64,000 bases of DNA from Caryophanales bacterium. Its GTDB lineage: Bacteria; Bacillota; Bacilli; Exiguobacteriales; Exiguobacteriaceae. The notes beneath the pieces were generated by a model. It was not told where the DNA came from. It worked only from the letters and a program-made list of their open reading frames with translations, and made no database searches. The stretch lies in the NCBI GenBank assembly GCA_902362975.1, contig CABIYO010000001.1, positions 100,681-164,680 on the forward strand, written 5' to 3'. Within the stretch, counting starts at the first letter, position 1; the number at the start of each line of letters is the position of its first letter. This document shows, piece by piece, positions 32,879 to 41,162 of this stretch. The position numbers and the translations under genes are program-made.

Positions 32879-34117
32879 ATGTCTAAGATTTCGATGCCGA
32901 CAGAGGCAGATTTCGCACGTTATGCAGAATTAGCTGTGAAAAAAGGTGTGAACATTCAACCTGGTCAACAATTAGAAGTACGTGCTGACATCAGTCAGGC
33001 ACCACTCGTCCGTCACGTGGTGAAGGCTGCTTATGCAGCCGGAGCGAAGCAAGTATTCGTCAACTGGAGCGACGAAGAAACAGGGAAAATCCGTTATTTC
33101 AATGCACCAGCGGATTCATTCAAAGAGTTTCCAGATTGGTTGAAGGCCCGTTTTGAGCAATTGGCTGAAGAGAAGACGGCGTTCTTGTCAATCGTCAGTG
33201 ATGACCCGGATGCGTTGAATGGTGTGGAATCGTCACGTATCTCGGATGCGAACCGTGCAGCAGGACAAGCGCTCGCGAAGTGGCGTCAATATGTGATGAG
33301 CGACAACGTGAGCTGGTCAATCATCGCAGGTGCATCAGAGGCGTGGGCACAAAAAGTATTTCCGGGACGTGATGATGCAGTGGCGGCATTATGGCAAGCC
33401 ATCTTCGCAGCGACACGGATGGATCAAGAAGATGTCGTCGCGGCATGGGATACACACGATCAATCACTTCGTAGCCGTGCGAAGCTATTGACAGAGAAGA
33501 AGTATGCGAAGCTTCATTACAAAGCACCAGGGACGGAACTGACAATCGGACTTCCGAAAAAACACGTCTTCCTTGGCGGTGGCGGTCCGAACGCCGATGG
33601 CATCGACTTTATCGCGAACATGCCGACGGAAGAGGTGTTCACGCTCGCTGATAAAGATTCTGTGGAAGGACACGTGTCGAGCACAAAACCACTCAGCTAC
33701 AGCGGGAACTTGATTGAAGAGTTCACTCTTTGGTTTGAAGGTGGGAAAGTCGTCAAAGCGGAGGCGAAGAAAGGGCAAGCGGCTCTCGATGAATTGTTGA
33801 ACATGGATGAGGGGGCGCGTCGTATCGGTGAAGTAGCGCTCGTTCCGGATGATTCTCCAATCTCGAACTCGGGTCTTCTCTTCTATAACACGTTGTTTGA
33901 TGAGAATGCATCGTGTCACTTGGCGCTCGGACGTGCGTACTCGACATGTCTCGAAGGGGGTCCTTCGATGTCACAAGAAGAGCTCGCAGCGAACGGGGCG
34001 AACGATTCGATGACACACGTTGACTTCATGATCGGGTCAGCCGAAATGAATATCGATGGTGAACGGGAAGACGGGACGCGTGAGGCGATCATGCGTGACG
34101 GGAACTGGGTCATCTAA
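32879..34117 (+). CDS. ampS: Aminopeptidase of the M29 family
   Basis: A 412-residue metal-dependent leucyl-type aminopeptidase. EEFTLWFEGGKV, RRIGEVALVPDDSPIS, FDENASCHLALG and MTHVDFMIGS supply the Glu/Glu/His/His/Asp ligands usual for the dinuclear M29 site. It removes N-terminal amino acids from peptides in the cytoplasm. GAAAAGGAGG lies 8-9 bases before the ATG. The 12 bases TGAAAAGGAGGA (32858-32869) around this site are exactly complementary to the C-rich stretch of the candidate sRNA at 48996-49007. Confidence 0.93.
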   Translation: MSKISMPTEADFARYAELAVKKGVNIQPGQQLEVRADISQAPLVRHVVKAAYAAGAKQVFVNWSDEETGKIRYFNAPADSFKEFPDWLKARFEQLAEEKTAFLSIVSDDPDALNGVESSRISDANRAAGQALAKWRQYVMSDNVSWSIIAGASEAWAQKVFPGRDDAVAALWQAIFAATRMDQEDVVAAWDTHDQSLRSRAKLLTEKKYAKLHYKAPGTELTIGLPKKHVFLGGGGPNADGIDFIANMPTEEVFTLADKDSVEGHVSSTKPLSYSGNLIEEFTLWFEGGKVVKAEAKKGQAALDELLNMDEGARRIGEVALVPDDSPISNSGLLFYNTLFDENASCHLALGRAYSTCLEGGPSMSQEELAANGANDSMTHVDFMIGSAEMNIDGEREDGTREAIMRDGNWVI

Positions 34118-34119
34118 AC

Positions 34120-34159
34120 AAAAGAGCGAATTCCGAAAGTTACGGAATTCGCTCTTTTT
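34120..34159. terminator. Terminator after ampS
   Basis: AAAAGAGCGAATTCCG pairs with CGGAATTCGCTCTTTT around AAAGTTA, with T-runs on both sides. Confidence 0.9.
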
Positions 34160-34940
34160 ACGTGCAATCGTATAGATAGCACAGTGCGTGAGGCAAGCGA
34201 CGACGCCAGGCCGATTCGTTGTGAATCGCATCTAGTTCGACCTCATATCGGAAGGCGATTCCTTTCTGCGCGATGACCTCAATCAGTTTCGCATTCGTGA
34301 ATAGGTAGTCGCTTGGCGTGATTGGCCCACTCTCTTCATTTGTGCCAATATCCATATATAGTTTACCCGTGAACTCAGCTTGTTTCATTTCTCGAATCAA
34401 CGGTTCAAGATTGGCCCATGCCGCAGTGGAGAGGGAGCCAACTCGTCGAATAGAAGGATAGGTCGCCATCATGTATAGAGAGATGACACCTCCCATCGAG
34501 CTCCCCATGACCCCGACATCTTCTGGGTCAGTAGCGTACTCGCTGTCAATTCGTTGTTTTAATTCGTTCATGAGCCAATCTGTATACATACGGCCTTGGC
34601 CACCGAGTGTTGGACGAGTTCTTGCCAATTCGGGTCCAATCCGTCGATACAGCATCTCATCTTCCTCATATGAATACTCATCGTAACGGTCCAGCCAGTT
34701 CGGGGCGCTTGCGATGGCGACGATCATGAGCGGGAGTCGTAGCAGATCGATGCAACGATCGATTTCCCAGCCTTCTCCATATGTAGCTGTGTTTCCAGAA
34801 AACACATTTTGTCCATCATGCATGTACAGGACGGGAAGCGGGGTGTTGACGTCGACCCAATCTGGTCGAAATACGCGGACAATCCGCTTTTGACCACGTA
34901 CCTTCTCCGTCGGAATCGACACGTTCAATTGTTCAATCAT
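34158..34940 (-). CDS. Alpha/beta-hydrolase, putative esterase family
   Basis: A 260-residue protein of the esterase D/enterochelin-esterase-like group. PVLYMHDGQNVF near residue 37 and the nucleophile elbow GSSMGG (about residues 149-154) are clear, with a probable catalytic His in DAIHNESAW near the C-terminus. It has no signal peptide, so it is cytoplasmic. Substrate unknown; siderophore or acyl ester cleavage are family possibilities. No siderophore genes are adjacent. Confidence 0.83.
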   Translation of the reverse strand: MIEQLNVSIPTEKVRGQKRIVRVFRPDWVDVNTPLPVLYMHDGQNVFSGNTATYGEGWEIDRCIDLLRLPLMIVAIASAPNWLDRYDEYSYEEDEMLYRRIGPELARTRPTLGGQGRMYTDWLMNELKQRIDSEYATDPEDVGVMGSSMGGVISLYMMATYPSIRRVGSLSTAAWANLEPLIREMKQAEFTGKLYMDIGTNEESGPITPSDYLFTNAKLIEVIAQKGIAFRYEVELDAIHNESAWRRRLPHALCYLYDCT

Positions 34941-35007
34941 CTTTCGTCACCTCTTTCTATTTGTATTGTGGAGAATCATGAATCAAAATACAATCGCTTG
35001 AATCGAC

Positions 35008-35027
35008 TACCTACCGTTCGTTAGGTA
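35008..35027. promoter_or_regulatory. TetR-type operator upstream of the efflux operon
   Basis: TACCTA and TAGGTA form a perfect 6-8-6 inverted repeat. It covers the place of the -35 region for a TATGAT box at 35031-35036, so a bound repressor would block transcription of its own operon. Confidence 0.55.
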
Positions 35028-35054
35028 ATGTATGATGCAAGGAGAGTGAATGAC

Positions 35055-35636
35055 GTGAATACAAAAGATAAAATCATGCAGTCTGCTCGAACACGCTTCG
35101 CACGGGATGGTTACGAAGGGTTGTCACTAGCGGCAGTAGCGGAAGATGTAGGGATTCGCAAGGCTTCTTTATATGCCCATATCGATGGGAAGGAACAACT
35201 GTTCAAACAAGTCGTGTCAGATATGGCGAATCGTTACGAAGAAGTATGGCAGACAACGTGTGACGATACGGCTGGACGACCACCTTTAGAACGAATCGAT
35301 TCGATTGTCAACACACTCACGTCATTCTTTAGTGATCATGAGACTTGGATGTTGACGAAACGAATGTTACTAGTACCTCCTCCGGAGTTTCGAGAGTATA
35401 TCGAGGAAGTCATCGGTACGGTCGAAACCAAGTTAAAACGATTTGAGAAAGAGCAATTTCGACTGGCGATGGAACGTGGCGATTTACCGGTACAATCGCT
35501 CGATGAATTATATACTGCCTACTATTGCTTTTTAGATGGCGCCTTACTATCGTTATTCACATTTGAAGAGGATCGGAATATGAGACAACAAGCTGCGTTT
35601 CGAATTTTCAAGAAAGGAGTGGGTTGGGATGAGTAA
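35055..35636 (+). CDS. TetR-family regulator of the SMR efflux pair
   Basis: A 193-residue repressor with an N-terminal helix-turn-helix (FARDGYEGLSLAAVAEDVGIRKASLYAHI, here given in parts: ARDGYEGLSL and VGIRKASLYAH) and a divergent C-terminal ligand domain. The GTG at 35055 follows AAGGAGAG. It overlaps the first SMR gene by 8 bases, so the three genes form one operon, like B. subtilis yvdT-yvdS-yvdR. It probably binds the 6-8-6 palindrome just upstream and is released by the pump's substrate. Confidence 0.87.
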   Translation: MNTKDKIMQSARTRFARDGYEGLSLAAVAEDVGIRKASLYAHIDGKEQLFKQVVSDMANRYEEVWQTTCDDTAGRPPLERIDSIVNTLTSFFSDHETWMLTKRMLLVPPPEFREYIEEVIGTVETKLKRFEKEQFRLAMERGDLPVQSLDELYTAYYCFLDGALLSLFTFEEDRNMRQQAAFRIFKKGVGWDE

Positions 35637-35973
35637 AGAGAAGAGTGCATGGATCTCCCTCCTGTTTGCAGGACTACTCGAAATCGTCTGGGCGACCACG
35701 ATGAAGTTGTCTGAAGGCTTCACGGTTCTAGGTCCGACATTGTGGACGATCGTGTTATTGATTCTCAGTTTCGGATTATTGGCGAAAGCGTTTCGGACGC
35801 TCCCTGCCGGTACGGGTTACGCCGTTTTTACAGGAATCGGTGCGGTCGGCACAGTCATAGTTGGCGCCTTCTTGTTTGACGAGGGGCTTAGTGGATGGAA
35901 ACTAATACTTGTGGCGACGTTGATTATCGGCATCATCGGATTGAAGCAAGTGACAGGAGGGGAAGAAGCATGA
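35629..35973 (+). CDS. Small multidrug resistance protein, subunit 1
   Basis: A 114-residue SMR/EmrE-type protein with four membrane segments and the essential membrane glutamate in GLLEIVWATTMKLSEGF (about Glu17). It starts inside the regulator gene and is coupled by ATGA overlap to the second subunit. Such pairs form heterodimers that exchange protons for cationic drugs or guanidinium-type compounds. No guanidine riboswitch is present. Confidence 0.9.
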   Translation: MSKEKSAWISLLFAGLLEIVWATTMKLSEGFTVLGPTLWTIVLLILSFGLLAKAFRTLPAGTGYAVFTGIGAVGTVIVGAFLFDEGLSGWKLILVATLIIGIIGLKQVTGGEEA

Positions 35974-36284
35974 GTTGGGTTTATCTGATTGGAGCGGGAA
36001 TTGCTGAAATGACAGCCGTTTTCTTTATGGGGAAATCGAAAGGATACCAGATTTTAAAGTGGTCGATTGCATCAATTTTATCGTTTGCGCTCAGCTTCTA
36101 TTGGTTATCAAAATCACTTGAGGCCATTCCTCTTAGTCTTGCCTATTCCATTTGGGTAGGCATCGGCGCGGCCGGCGGTGTCATTTTAGGGATGCTCTAT
36201 TTGAACGAGTCGAAAAGTCGCTGGCGCATCTTTTATTTGACGCTGATTATCGGGAGTGTGGTCGGGTTAAAAGTTGTGGCCTAA
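35970..36284 (+). CDS. Small multidrug resistance protein, subunit 2
   Basis: A 104-residue SMR protein with four membrane segments; the membrane glutamate is in AGIAEMTAVFFMGKSKGY. The start at 35970 follows AGGAGGGG and overlaps the stop of subunit 1 (ATGA). The other open extension to 35895 is in the coding region of subunit 1. Acts with the preceding protein as an efflux heterodimer. Confidence 0.9.
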   Translation: MSWVYLIGAGIAEMTAVFFMGKSKGYQILKWSIASILSFALSFYWLSKSLEAIPLSLAYSIWVGIGAAGGVILGMLYLNESKSRWRIFYLTLIIGSVVGLKVVA

Positions 36285-36355
36285 AGGATTGAAATGTGCT
36301 GAAAACGGGAATTTATTACTTCAGATTATATGATGAAAAAAGGGGGCGGAAAACG

Positions 36356-36913
36356 ATGCATCTTGTCGAGTTGCAATCCGAACGTTTGCGGTTTGAGCCG
36401 TATACGCTTTCTGATTTCTATTTTGTCAAATCGCTTCTCCAAGATCCACGGGTGATGCGCTTCATCAGTCCGGATGGGAGACCGTATACAGACGAACAGA
36501 CGATTGAATGGTTTGAACGTCAATTGGCCCGCTATGAGACAGGACGCCAAACGGGTCTCCTGAAGCTCATGACATTTGAAAGTGATGAACCGATTGGTCA
36601 CGCAGGTACGCTATTGCATGAATTGGACGGCCAAATCGAGTTGGAAGTCGGATATTGGTTGTCACCGAAGCATTGGCACATGGGATATGGTCGAGAAGCC
36701 GCCGCACGTCTGATGCAGCATGCTTTTTCAGAGGGCGAGAAGGAGATTATTTCTCTGATTCATCCGGACAACGTTCCATCTCAACGTGTCGCCAAAGCGA
36801 ATGGTCTTCATTGGGATCGAGATACACTGTACAAGGATATGCTCGTCTCCGTATATGCGGGTGACTTGGAGCGGTTATGTCGACATATCGACCGTCAACA
36901 AATGACACGATAA
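36356..36913 (+). CDS. GNAT acetyltransferase, RimJ/RimL-like
   Basis: A 185-residue protein of the GNAT_3 (RimJ/RimL/SpeG-like) kind: ERLRFEPYTLSDF start, IGHAGTLLHE, WLSPKHWHMGYGREAAARLMQHAF as the acetyl-CoA segment, and VPSQRVAKANGLHWDRDTLY. The last is the usual NxxSxRVxEKxGF motif in modified form. Substrate unknown. The start at 36356 follows a GGGGGCGG stretch. No clear terminator separates it from the efflux genes, so it may be co-transcribed with them. Confidence 0.8.
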   Translation: MHLVELQSERLRFEPYTLSDFYFVKSLLQDPRVMRFISPDGRPYTDEQTIEWFERQLARYETGRQTGLLKLMTFESDEPIGHAGTLLHELDGQIELEVGYWLSPKHWHMGYGREAAARLMQHAFSEGEKEIISLIHPDNVPSQRVAKANGLHWDRDTLYKDMLVSVYAGDLERLCRHIDRQQMTR

Positions 36914-36942
36914 AACAGTCTCTAAAAAAATAAAAAAAGTTG

Positions 36943-36971
36943 TTGCCAACTCAATAGTTTCTTGATATATT
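36943..36971 (+). promoter_or_regulatory. Promoter of tRNA-Val
   Basis: TTGCCA (36943-36948) and TATATT (36966-36971), 17 bases apart, about 30 bases before the tRNA. Confidence 0.65.
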
Positions 36972-37000
36972 AATAGTGTCCTTAAGAGAGGACACGACCT

Positions 37001-37073
37001 GATTCTGTAGCTCAGCTGGGAGAGCGCTACCTTGACAGGGTAGAGGTCGCTGGTTCGAGCCCAGTCAGAATCA
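37001..37073 (+). tRNA. tRNA-Val (GAC)
   Basis: The acceptor arms GATTCTG and CAGAATC pair, the D-arm is GCTC...GAGC, the anticodon stem CTACC/GGTAG encloses TTGACAG (anticodon GAC at 37034-37036), and the T-arm is CTGGTTCGAGCCCAG. CCA is not encoded. It stands alone with its own promoter and a double terminator. Confidence 0.95.
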
Positions 37074-37092
37074 CTTGGGTGCCAAACCCTCG

Positions 37093-37154
37093 AGAAACCC
37101 ATCGGAACATGGGTTTCCGCGAAGCCACTTCTTGCGAGAAGTGGCTCTTTTTTT
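37093..37154 (+). terminator. Tandem hairpins ending the tRNA-Val transcript
   Basis: GAAACCCAT/ATGGGTTTC is followed by AGCCACTTCT/AGAAGTGGCT and seven T residues. The second hairpin is the terminator proper. Confidence 0.85.
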
Positions 37155-37222
37155 GTATATTGACATGGCACGAAAGCAATTGGTATATTCCTTTCAATAC
37201 ATAATGAAACGGGGAATGCAAC

Positions 37223-37921
37223 ATGGTGCTAACGGGTACACTCGTCAATGCCGCATTGATTGTTATCGGGGCATTGCTAGGTCTCTTATTTCACCGCATT
37301 CCGGAGCGTATGAAGGAGACGGTGACTGCGGCAATCGGGCTTGCGGTCATCTTGCTTGGGATTCAAATGGGGATGAAAAGTGAGAATTTCTTGATTGTCA
37401 TCGGAAGTCTAGTCGTCGGGTCTGCGCTCGGGGAATGGTGGAAGTTAGATGAATTATTGAATGAAGTCGGTTATCGGCTCGAACGGCGCCTTGGGAGTCA
37501 ATCGAGTATAGCGGAGGGCTTCGTAACGGCCACGCTCATCTTCGTGATCGGGGCGATGGCCATTATCGGGGCGCTCGATAGTGGGTTGCGCGGTGATCAT
37601 GACGTGTTATACACGAAAGGATTGATTGATGGATTCACCGCTCTCGTGTTGAGTTCGACACTTGGGATCGGTGTCATGTTTTCAGCAGTTCCAGTGTTAC
37701 TGTATCAGGGCGGAATCGCATTACTCGCCATTCAAATCATGAAATTCATACCGGAATCGCTCATGGACAGTTTTATTTTAGAGATGACCGCGACCGGTGG
37801 GGTCATGATTGTGGCGATTGGTCTGAACTTGGTTGGAATCACAAAAATTCGTGTGGCCAATTTATTACCGGGGATTTTAGTGGTGGGTTTGATTGTGTCC
37901 ATTATACATATGATCAATTGA
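37223..37921 (+). CDS. DUF554-family membrane protein
   Basis: A 232-residue protein with six to seven hydrophobic segments of the DUF554 (YdfK/YqgA) family: GTLVNAALIVIGALLGLL start, VGSALGEWWKLDE, and EGFVTATLIFVIGAMAIIGALDSGLRGD. A possible transporter; no substrate is known. GGGGAA lies before the ATG. Single gene ending at a terminator shared with proC. Confidence 0.87.
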   Translation: MVLTGTLVNAALIVIGALLGLLFHRIPERMKETVTAAIGLAVILLGIQMGMKSENFLIVIGSLVVGSALGEWWKLDELLNEVGYRLERRLGSQSSIAEGFVTATLIFVIGAMAIIGALDSGLRGDHDVLYTKGLIDGFTALVLSSTLGIGVMFSAVPVLLYQGGIALLAIQIMKFIPESLMDSFILEMTATGGVMIVAIGLNLVGITKIRVANLLPGILVVGLIVSIIHMIN

Positions 37922-37960
37922 AAAAATGGATGGAAGCGACTCGCGTCCATCCATTTTTTT
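37921..37960. terminator. Bidirectional terminator between DUF554 gene and proC
   Basis: AAAAAATGGATGGA pairs with TCCATCCATTTTTT around an 11-base loop, with T-runs on both strands. Confidence 0.88.
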
Positions 37961-38750
37961 ATGGTTTCTCGATCGTTTCATGATCTTCTTTGGCGCTTTC
38001 GCGCAAGGCTGAAGCCATCACGTCAGCAAGGTTCCGTTCACGAAGCACGCCGACACCACGGTCGGTCGGTCCGCCTGGAGCGGCCACATCGCCAATCAGT
38101 TCATTCGTCTCACGTGTTTCATGAGACAACAACTCAGCGGAGCCTTTCATCGCTTGGGCGACAATTTGACGCGCTGTCTGTTCATCGTAACCGACATCCG
38201 TTAGAACAGGCGTCATCGCACCTACGATTTCATAGAAGAAGGCCGGGCTGCACCCAGCAGCAGCCATAAAGGCCGACATCGTCTTCGCATCGGTGACGGC
38301 CGTTTGTCCGACCCGTTCAAAGAGAGAAGTCGCTTTTGCGCGATCAGCTTCATCAGTTTCTGGACCGAACCATAGACCCGTCATCCCGCTCCGATAGGCG
38401 ACAGGCGTGTTCGGCATGGCGCATACGGCTGGTAACCCTGAAGCCTCTTCTAACTGGCTCGGTTCGATGTGTGCCGCGACCGAGACGAGTAACGGTGTCT
38501 TCCATTCTTTCGATTCTACATACGGCATGACGCCATCTGGTTGCATCGCTAGTACGACGATGTCATAGTCGTTCACGTTTTCGTCCTCGACGATTTGAAC
38601 GCCGAGTTCATCTTGTAGAAAGAGCAAGCGCTCCCGGTCACTTCGGTTTGTCATTGTGATGTGTGCCGGTTCGATGCCTGAGTCAATCCACCCGCGAACG
38701 AGTGCCTCACTCATCGATCCAGCACCGACCATTAGTAATTGATTCATCAT
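37959..38750 (-). CDS. proC: Pyrroline-5-carboxylate reductase
   Basis: Makes proline from pyrroline-5-carboxylate with NAD(P)H. The 263-residue protein has the Rossmann motif VGAGSMSEALVRG (residues 8-20), VLAMQPDGV, AAHIEPSQLE, MPNTPV and the C-terminal VAAPGGPTDRGVGVL in place of the common TSPGGTT signature. GAGGTGACG precedes the ATG. Together with RocD it links ornithine breakdown with proline, but the genes are not adjacent. Confidence 0.9.
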   Translation of the reverse strand: MMNQLLMVGAGSMSEALVRGWIDSGIEPAHITMTNRSDRERLLFLQDELGVQIVEDENVNDYDIVVLAMQPDGVMPYVESKEWKTPLLVSVAAHIEPSQLEEASGLPAVCAMPNTPVAYRSGMTGLWFGPETDEADRAKATSLFERVGQTAVTDAKTMSAFMAAAGCSPAFFYEIVGAMTPVLTDVGYDEQTARQIVAQAMKGSAELLSHETRETNELIGDVAAPGGPTDRGVGVLRERNLADVMASALRESAKEDHETIEKP

Positions 38751-38781
38751 TCGTCACCTCTTCTTTTCGATTCGGTCAATA

Positions 38782-38801
38782 GTTATGTTGACTATCATAA
38801 C
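38782..38801. promoter_or_regulatory. Inverted repeat upstream of proC
   Basis: GTTATG and CATAAC form a perfect 6-8-6 inverted repeat 32 bases before the proC start. Possible operator; no known family consensus was recognised. Confidence 0.3.
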
Positions 38802-38878
38802 AAACATACACTCGAATATCGCCCATCCTGCTCAGTTGTAAAGAAATGGAAAACAATTTGACATAGGAATCTACGAAC

Positions 38879-38907
38879 ATGACAAACGTTTCAAATCGCG
38901 CTATGAT
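38879..38907 (+). promoter_or_regulatory. Promoter of yidD
   Basis: ATGACA (38879-38884) and TATGAT (38902-38907) with 17-base spacing, 32 bases before the proposed GTG start. Confidence 0.5.
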
Positions 38908-38939
38908 GGCACTAATTCAAAAGAGTGAGGCGAAATCGT

Positions 38940-39209
38940 GTGAAACGTGTACTAGTAAAAGGGATTCAAGGTTACCAGCGTTTTATTTCACCATTAAAGC
39001 CGCCAACGTGCCGATTTTATCCGAGCTGTTCGCACTACGGAATCGAAGCAATCGAAAAACATGGAGCCGTCAAAGGCAGTTATTTAACCGCTCGCCGGCT
39101 CATTCGCTGCCAGCCATTTCACCCAGGCGGGCTTGATTATGTTCCGGATACATTTGATTGGAAAGCGCCTTTACAACGAGAGAAACCTGAGTCACAACGA
39201 GACGATTGA
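38940..39209 (+). CDS. yidD: Membrane protein insertion efficiency factor YidD
   Basis: An 89-residue protein with the whole family signature: [22 protein letters not shown] (the three-cysteine motif) and [24 protein letters not shown]. YidD lies near the YidC insertase in function and lets membrane proteins insert more efficiently; it associates with the inner membrane through an amphipathic N-terminus. The GTG at 38940 is preferred over the GTG at 38925, because GTGAGGCG is positioned to serve it. It has its own promoter, away from rpmH-rnpA-yidC. Confidence 0.9.
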   Translation: MKRVLVKGIQGYQRFISPLKPPTCRFYPSCSHYGIEAIEKHGAVKGSYLTARRLIRCQPFHPGGLDYVPDTFDWKAPLQREKPESQRDD

Positions 39210-39337
39210 GTTCATCTCGCTGTTTTTGAACAGAACGAATAACTGATCAGTTGTTTTAGTACAATACTTTTGCATTGTTCTAAGTATTCTGAAAAAATAG
39301 AGGTGTACACTATTTTTCGGGAAAGGGGATACGTGGT

Positions 39338-40690
39338 ATGGGGCAATCATTTAGTGAATGGGTGAGTACGGCATCCAACTTTGTATGGGGACCACCGCTC
39401 TTGATTTTGCTTGTGGGGACAGGCATTTACTTGACGGTGCGTCTAGGTGGGATTCAAATCACCAAATTACCGTATGCGTTGAAATTGGCGTTTTCGAAAA
39501 AACAGGATCAATCCTCTAAAGGGGATATCAGTCACTTCCAGGCGCTCATGACAGCTCTGGCGGCGACCGTCGGTACGGGGAATATCGTCGGGGTATCGAC
39601 AGCGGTCGTATTAGGAGGACCGGGAGCCATCGTATGGATGTGGGTGTCCGGTTTCTTTGGGATGGCAACAAAATACGCAGAGGCAGTTCTTGCCGTGAAG
39701 TATCGGGTCACTGATGAGCGCGGTCAAATGGCTGGTGGACCGATGTACTATCTAGAACGAGGGTTGAATCAACGATGGTTAGCAGTAGCATTTGCTGCAT
39801 TCGCATCGATTGCGGCGTTCGGTATTGGAAACGGGGTCCAAACGAACTCGGTCGCGCTTGCGCTCAAAACAACGTTTGACGTACCACTTTACATATCAGG
39901 GATTCTCATTATGATTTTTACAGGTGCGGTTATTCTCGGAGGCGTGCGTTCCATCGGGAAAGTGGTCAGTTACTTCGTCCCCTTCATGATTGCCTTCTAC
40001 TTAGGTAGTGGTCTCATCATCATGGTGATGAATTACTCACTGATTCCGGATGCGTTCGCACTCATCTTCAGCAGTACGTTCAGTGCAGAAGCAATCGGTG
40101 GAGGGGCCATCGGAGCTGCCATTCGATACGGGGTGGCACGTGGTGTCTTCTCGAACGAAGCAGGTCTTGGCTCTGCTCCGATCGCTGCAGCGGCAGCGAA
40201 AACAGATATGCCGGGTCGTCAGGCGCTCGTCTCGATGACTCAGGTCTTCTTGGACACACTTGTCGTCTGTTCGGTGACAGGATTGACACTCGTCATGGGT
40301 GGTCAAATTGGGACAGGACTAGAAGGGGTCGAATTGACTTCAGCTACATTTGAACTGTTCCTCGGGCCGGCCGGCGGTTATATTGTCACGATTGCGCTCG
40401 TCCTGTTCGCTTATTCGACTGTGCTCGGTTGGTCGTATTACGGTGAGCGATCCATCCATTACTTGTTCGGACAAAAGTCGATCCTTCCGTATCGGATTGC
40501 TTTTGTACTCGTGGCGGGACTCGGTGCCATGACGACGAACTTGAACTTAGTATGGGCGCTATCGGATGTCTTTAACGGCTTGATGGCCATCCCGAACTTG
40601 ATCGGTCTCTTGTTCTTGTCGGGTGTTGTCATCGCCGAGACGAAGCGTTTCAACCAACAGCTTGAAATTGAAAATCGGAAAGTTTCCTAA
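39338..40690 (+). CDS. Sodium:alanine/glycine symporter (AGCS family)
   Basis: A 450-residue protein with about 10-11 membrane segments. GGIQITKLPYAL, LAATVGTGNIVGVSTAVVLGGPGA and GVARGVFSNEAGLGSAPIA are the conserved AGCS blocks. It imports alanine or glycine with sodium; glutamine has also been reported for AlsT-type members. AAAGGGG precedes the ATG. Monocistronic with a terminator. Confidence 0.92.
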   Translation: MGQSFSEWVSTASNFVWGPPLLILLVGTGIYLTVRLGGIQITKLPYALKLAFSKKQDQSSKGDISHFQALMTALAATVGTGNIVGVSTAVVLGGPGAIVWMWVSGFFGMATKYAEAVLAVKYRVTDERGQMAGGPMYYLERGLNQRWLAVAFAAFASIAAFGIGNGVQTNSVALALKTTFDVPLYISGILIMIFTGAVILGGVRSIGKVVSYFVPFMIAFYLGSGLIIMVMNYSLIPDAFALIFSSTFSAEAIGGGAIGAAIRYGVARGVFSNEAGLGSAPIAAAAAKTDMPGRQALVSMTQVFLDTLVVCSVTGLTLVMGGQIGTGLEGVELTSATFELFLGPAGGYIVTIALVLFAYSTVLGWSYYGERSIHYLFGQKSILPYRIAFVLVAGLGAMTTNLNLVWALSDVFNGLMAIPNLIGLLFLSGVVIAETKRFNQQLEIENRKVS

Positions 40691-40697
40691 ACGGAAG

Positions 40698-40733
40698 GAC
40701 GCCATCCTCATGAATCAGAGGGTGGCGTCTTTT
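40698..40733. terminator. Terminator after the symporter gene
   Basis: GACGCCATCCTC pairs with GAGGGTGGCGTC around ATGAATCA, then TTTT. It overlaps the end of the convergent channel gene. Confidence 0.75.
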
Positions 40734-41073
40734 GTTTCGCTTCTAATGCATCGAGTCGTGCTTTTTGTAAATGATCGAACACTTTTACGATAAATCCGAC
40801 CATGATGCCGCCCCTGGTCAATACATATCCGATTGTGAATATTTTTCCGATGTCGGTCTGCGGTGCAAAATCACCATGTCCGATGGTAGTCAGGTTGATG
40901 ACGCTGAAGTAAAGTGTGCCCGACCAACGCATCGCCTCGAACCGGGTGTAAAAAAGTGTACAGGAGAGGACGGTAAGGAAGGCAAGACTGAATAAGACTT
41001 GGAACTCAGGATCACGGAGACCACGCCAGACTCCGCGGGCGATCTGGCGCAACGTCAGTAAGAACGGCAACAT
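40708..41073 (-). CDS. Two-TM potassium-channel-like protein with TIGHG filter
   Basis: A 121-residue protein: an amphipathic start, a first membrane segment (about residues 26-43), a pore helix with LTTIGHGDFAP, a second membrane segment (ending VGFIVKVFDHL) and a short charged tail. Size and order are those of KcsA/Ion_trans_2 channels. The selectivity filter reads TIGHG in place of TVGYG, so its tyrosine is replaced by histidine. There is no RCK or ligand domain. Ion selectivity may differ from ordinary potassium channels. Confidence 0.82.
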   Translation of the reverse strand: MLPFLLTLRQIARGVWRGLRDPEFQVLFSLAFLTVLSCTLFYTRFEAMRWSGTLYFSVINLTTIGHGDFAPQTDIGKIFTIGYVLTRGGIMVGFIVKVFDHLQKARLDALEAKQKTPPSDS

Positions 41074-41162
41074 GTCACTCTCTCCTTTTTCGATATTAGG
41101 TTTGTTCGCTAAAAATGGGGGAACATCCTTTATAGTTCGAGAAAAGAGAAAGGGTGAGTTGG

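Noticed and set aside
34941-35054. Guanidine (ykkC) riboswitch before the SMR operon
   Set aside because: No conserved ACGR-type motifs are seen; the leader has a TetR-type palindrome instead.
36875-37250. Minus-strand ORFs over the tRNA-Val region
   Set aside because: They cover the complement of a tRNA and its terminator and have no binding sites.
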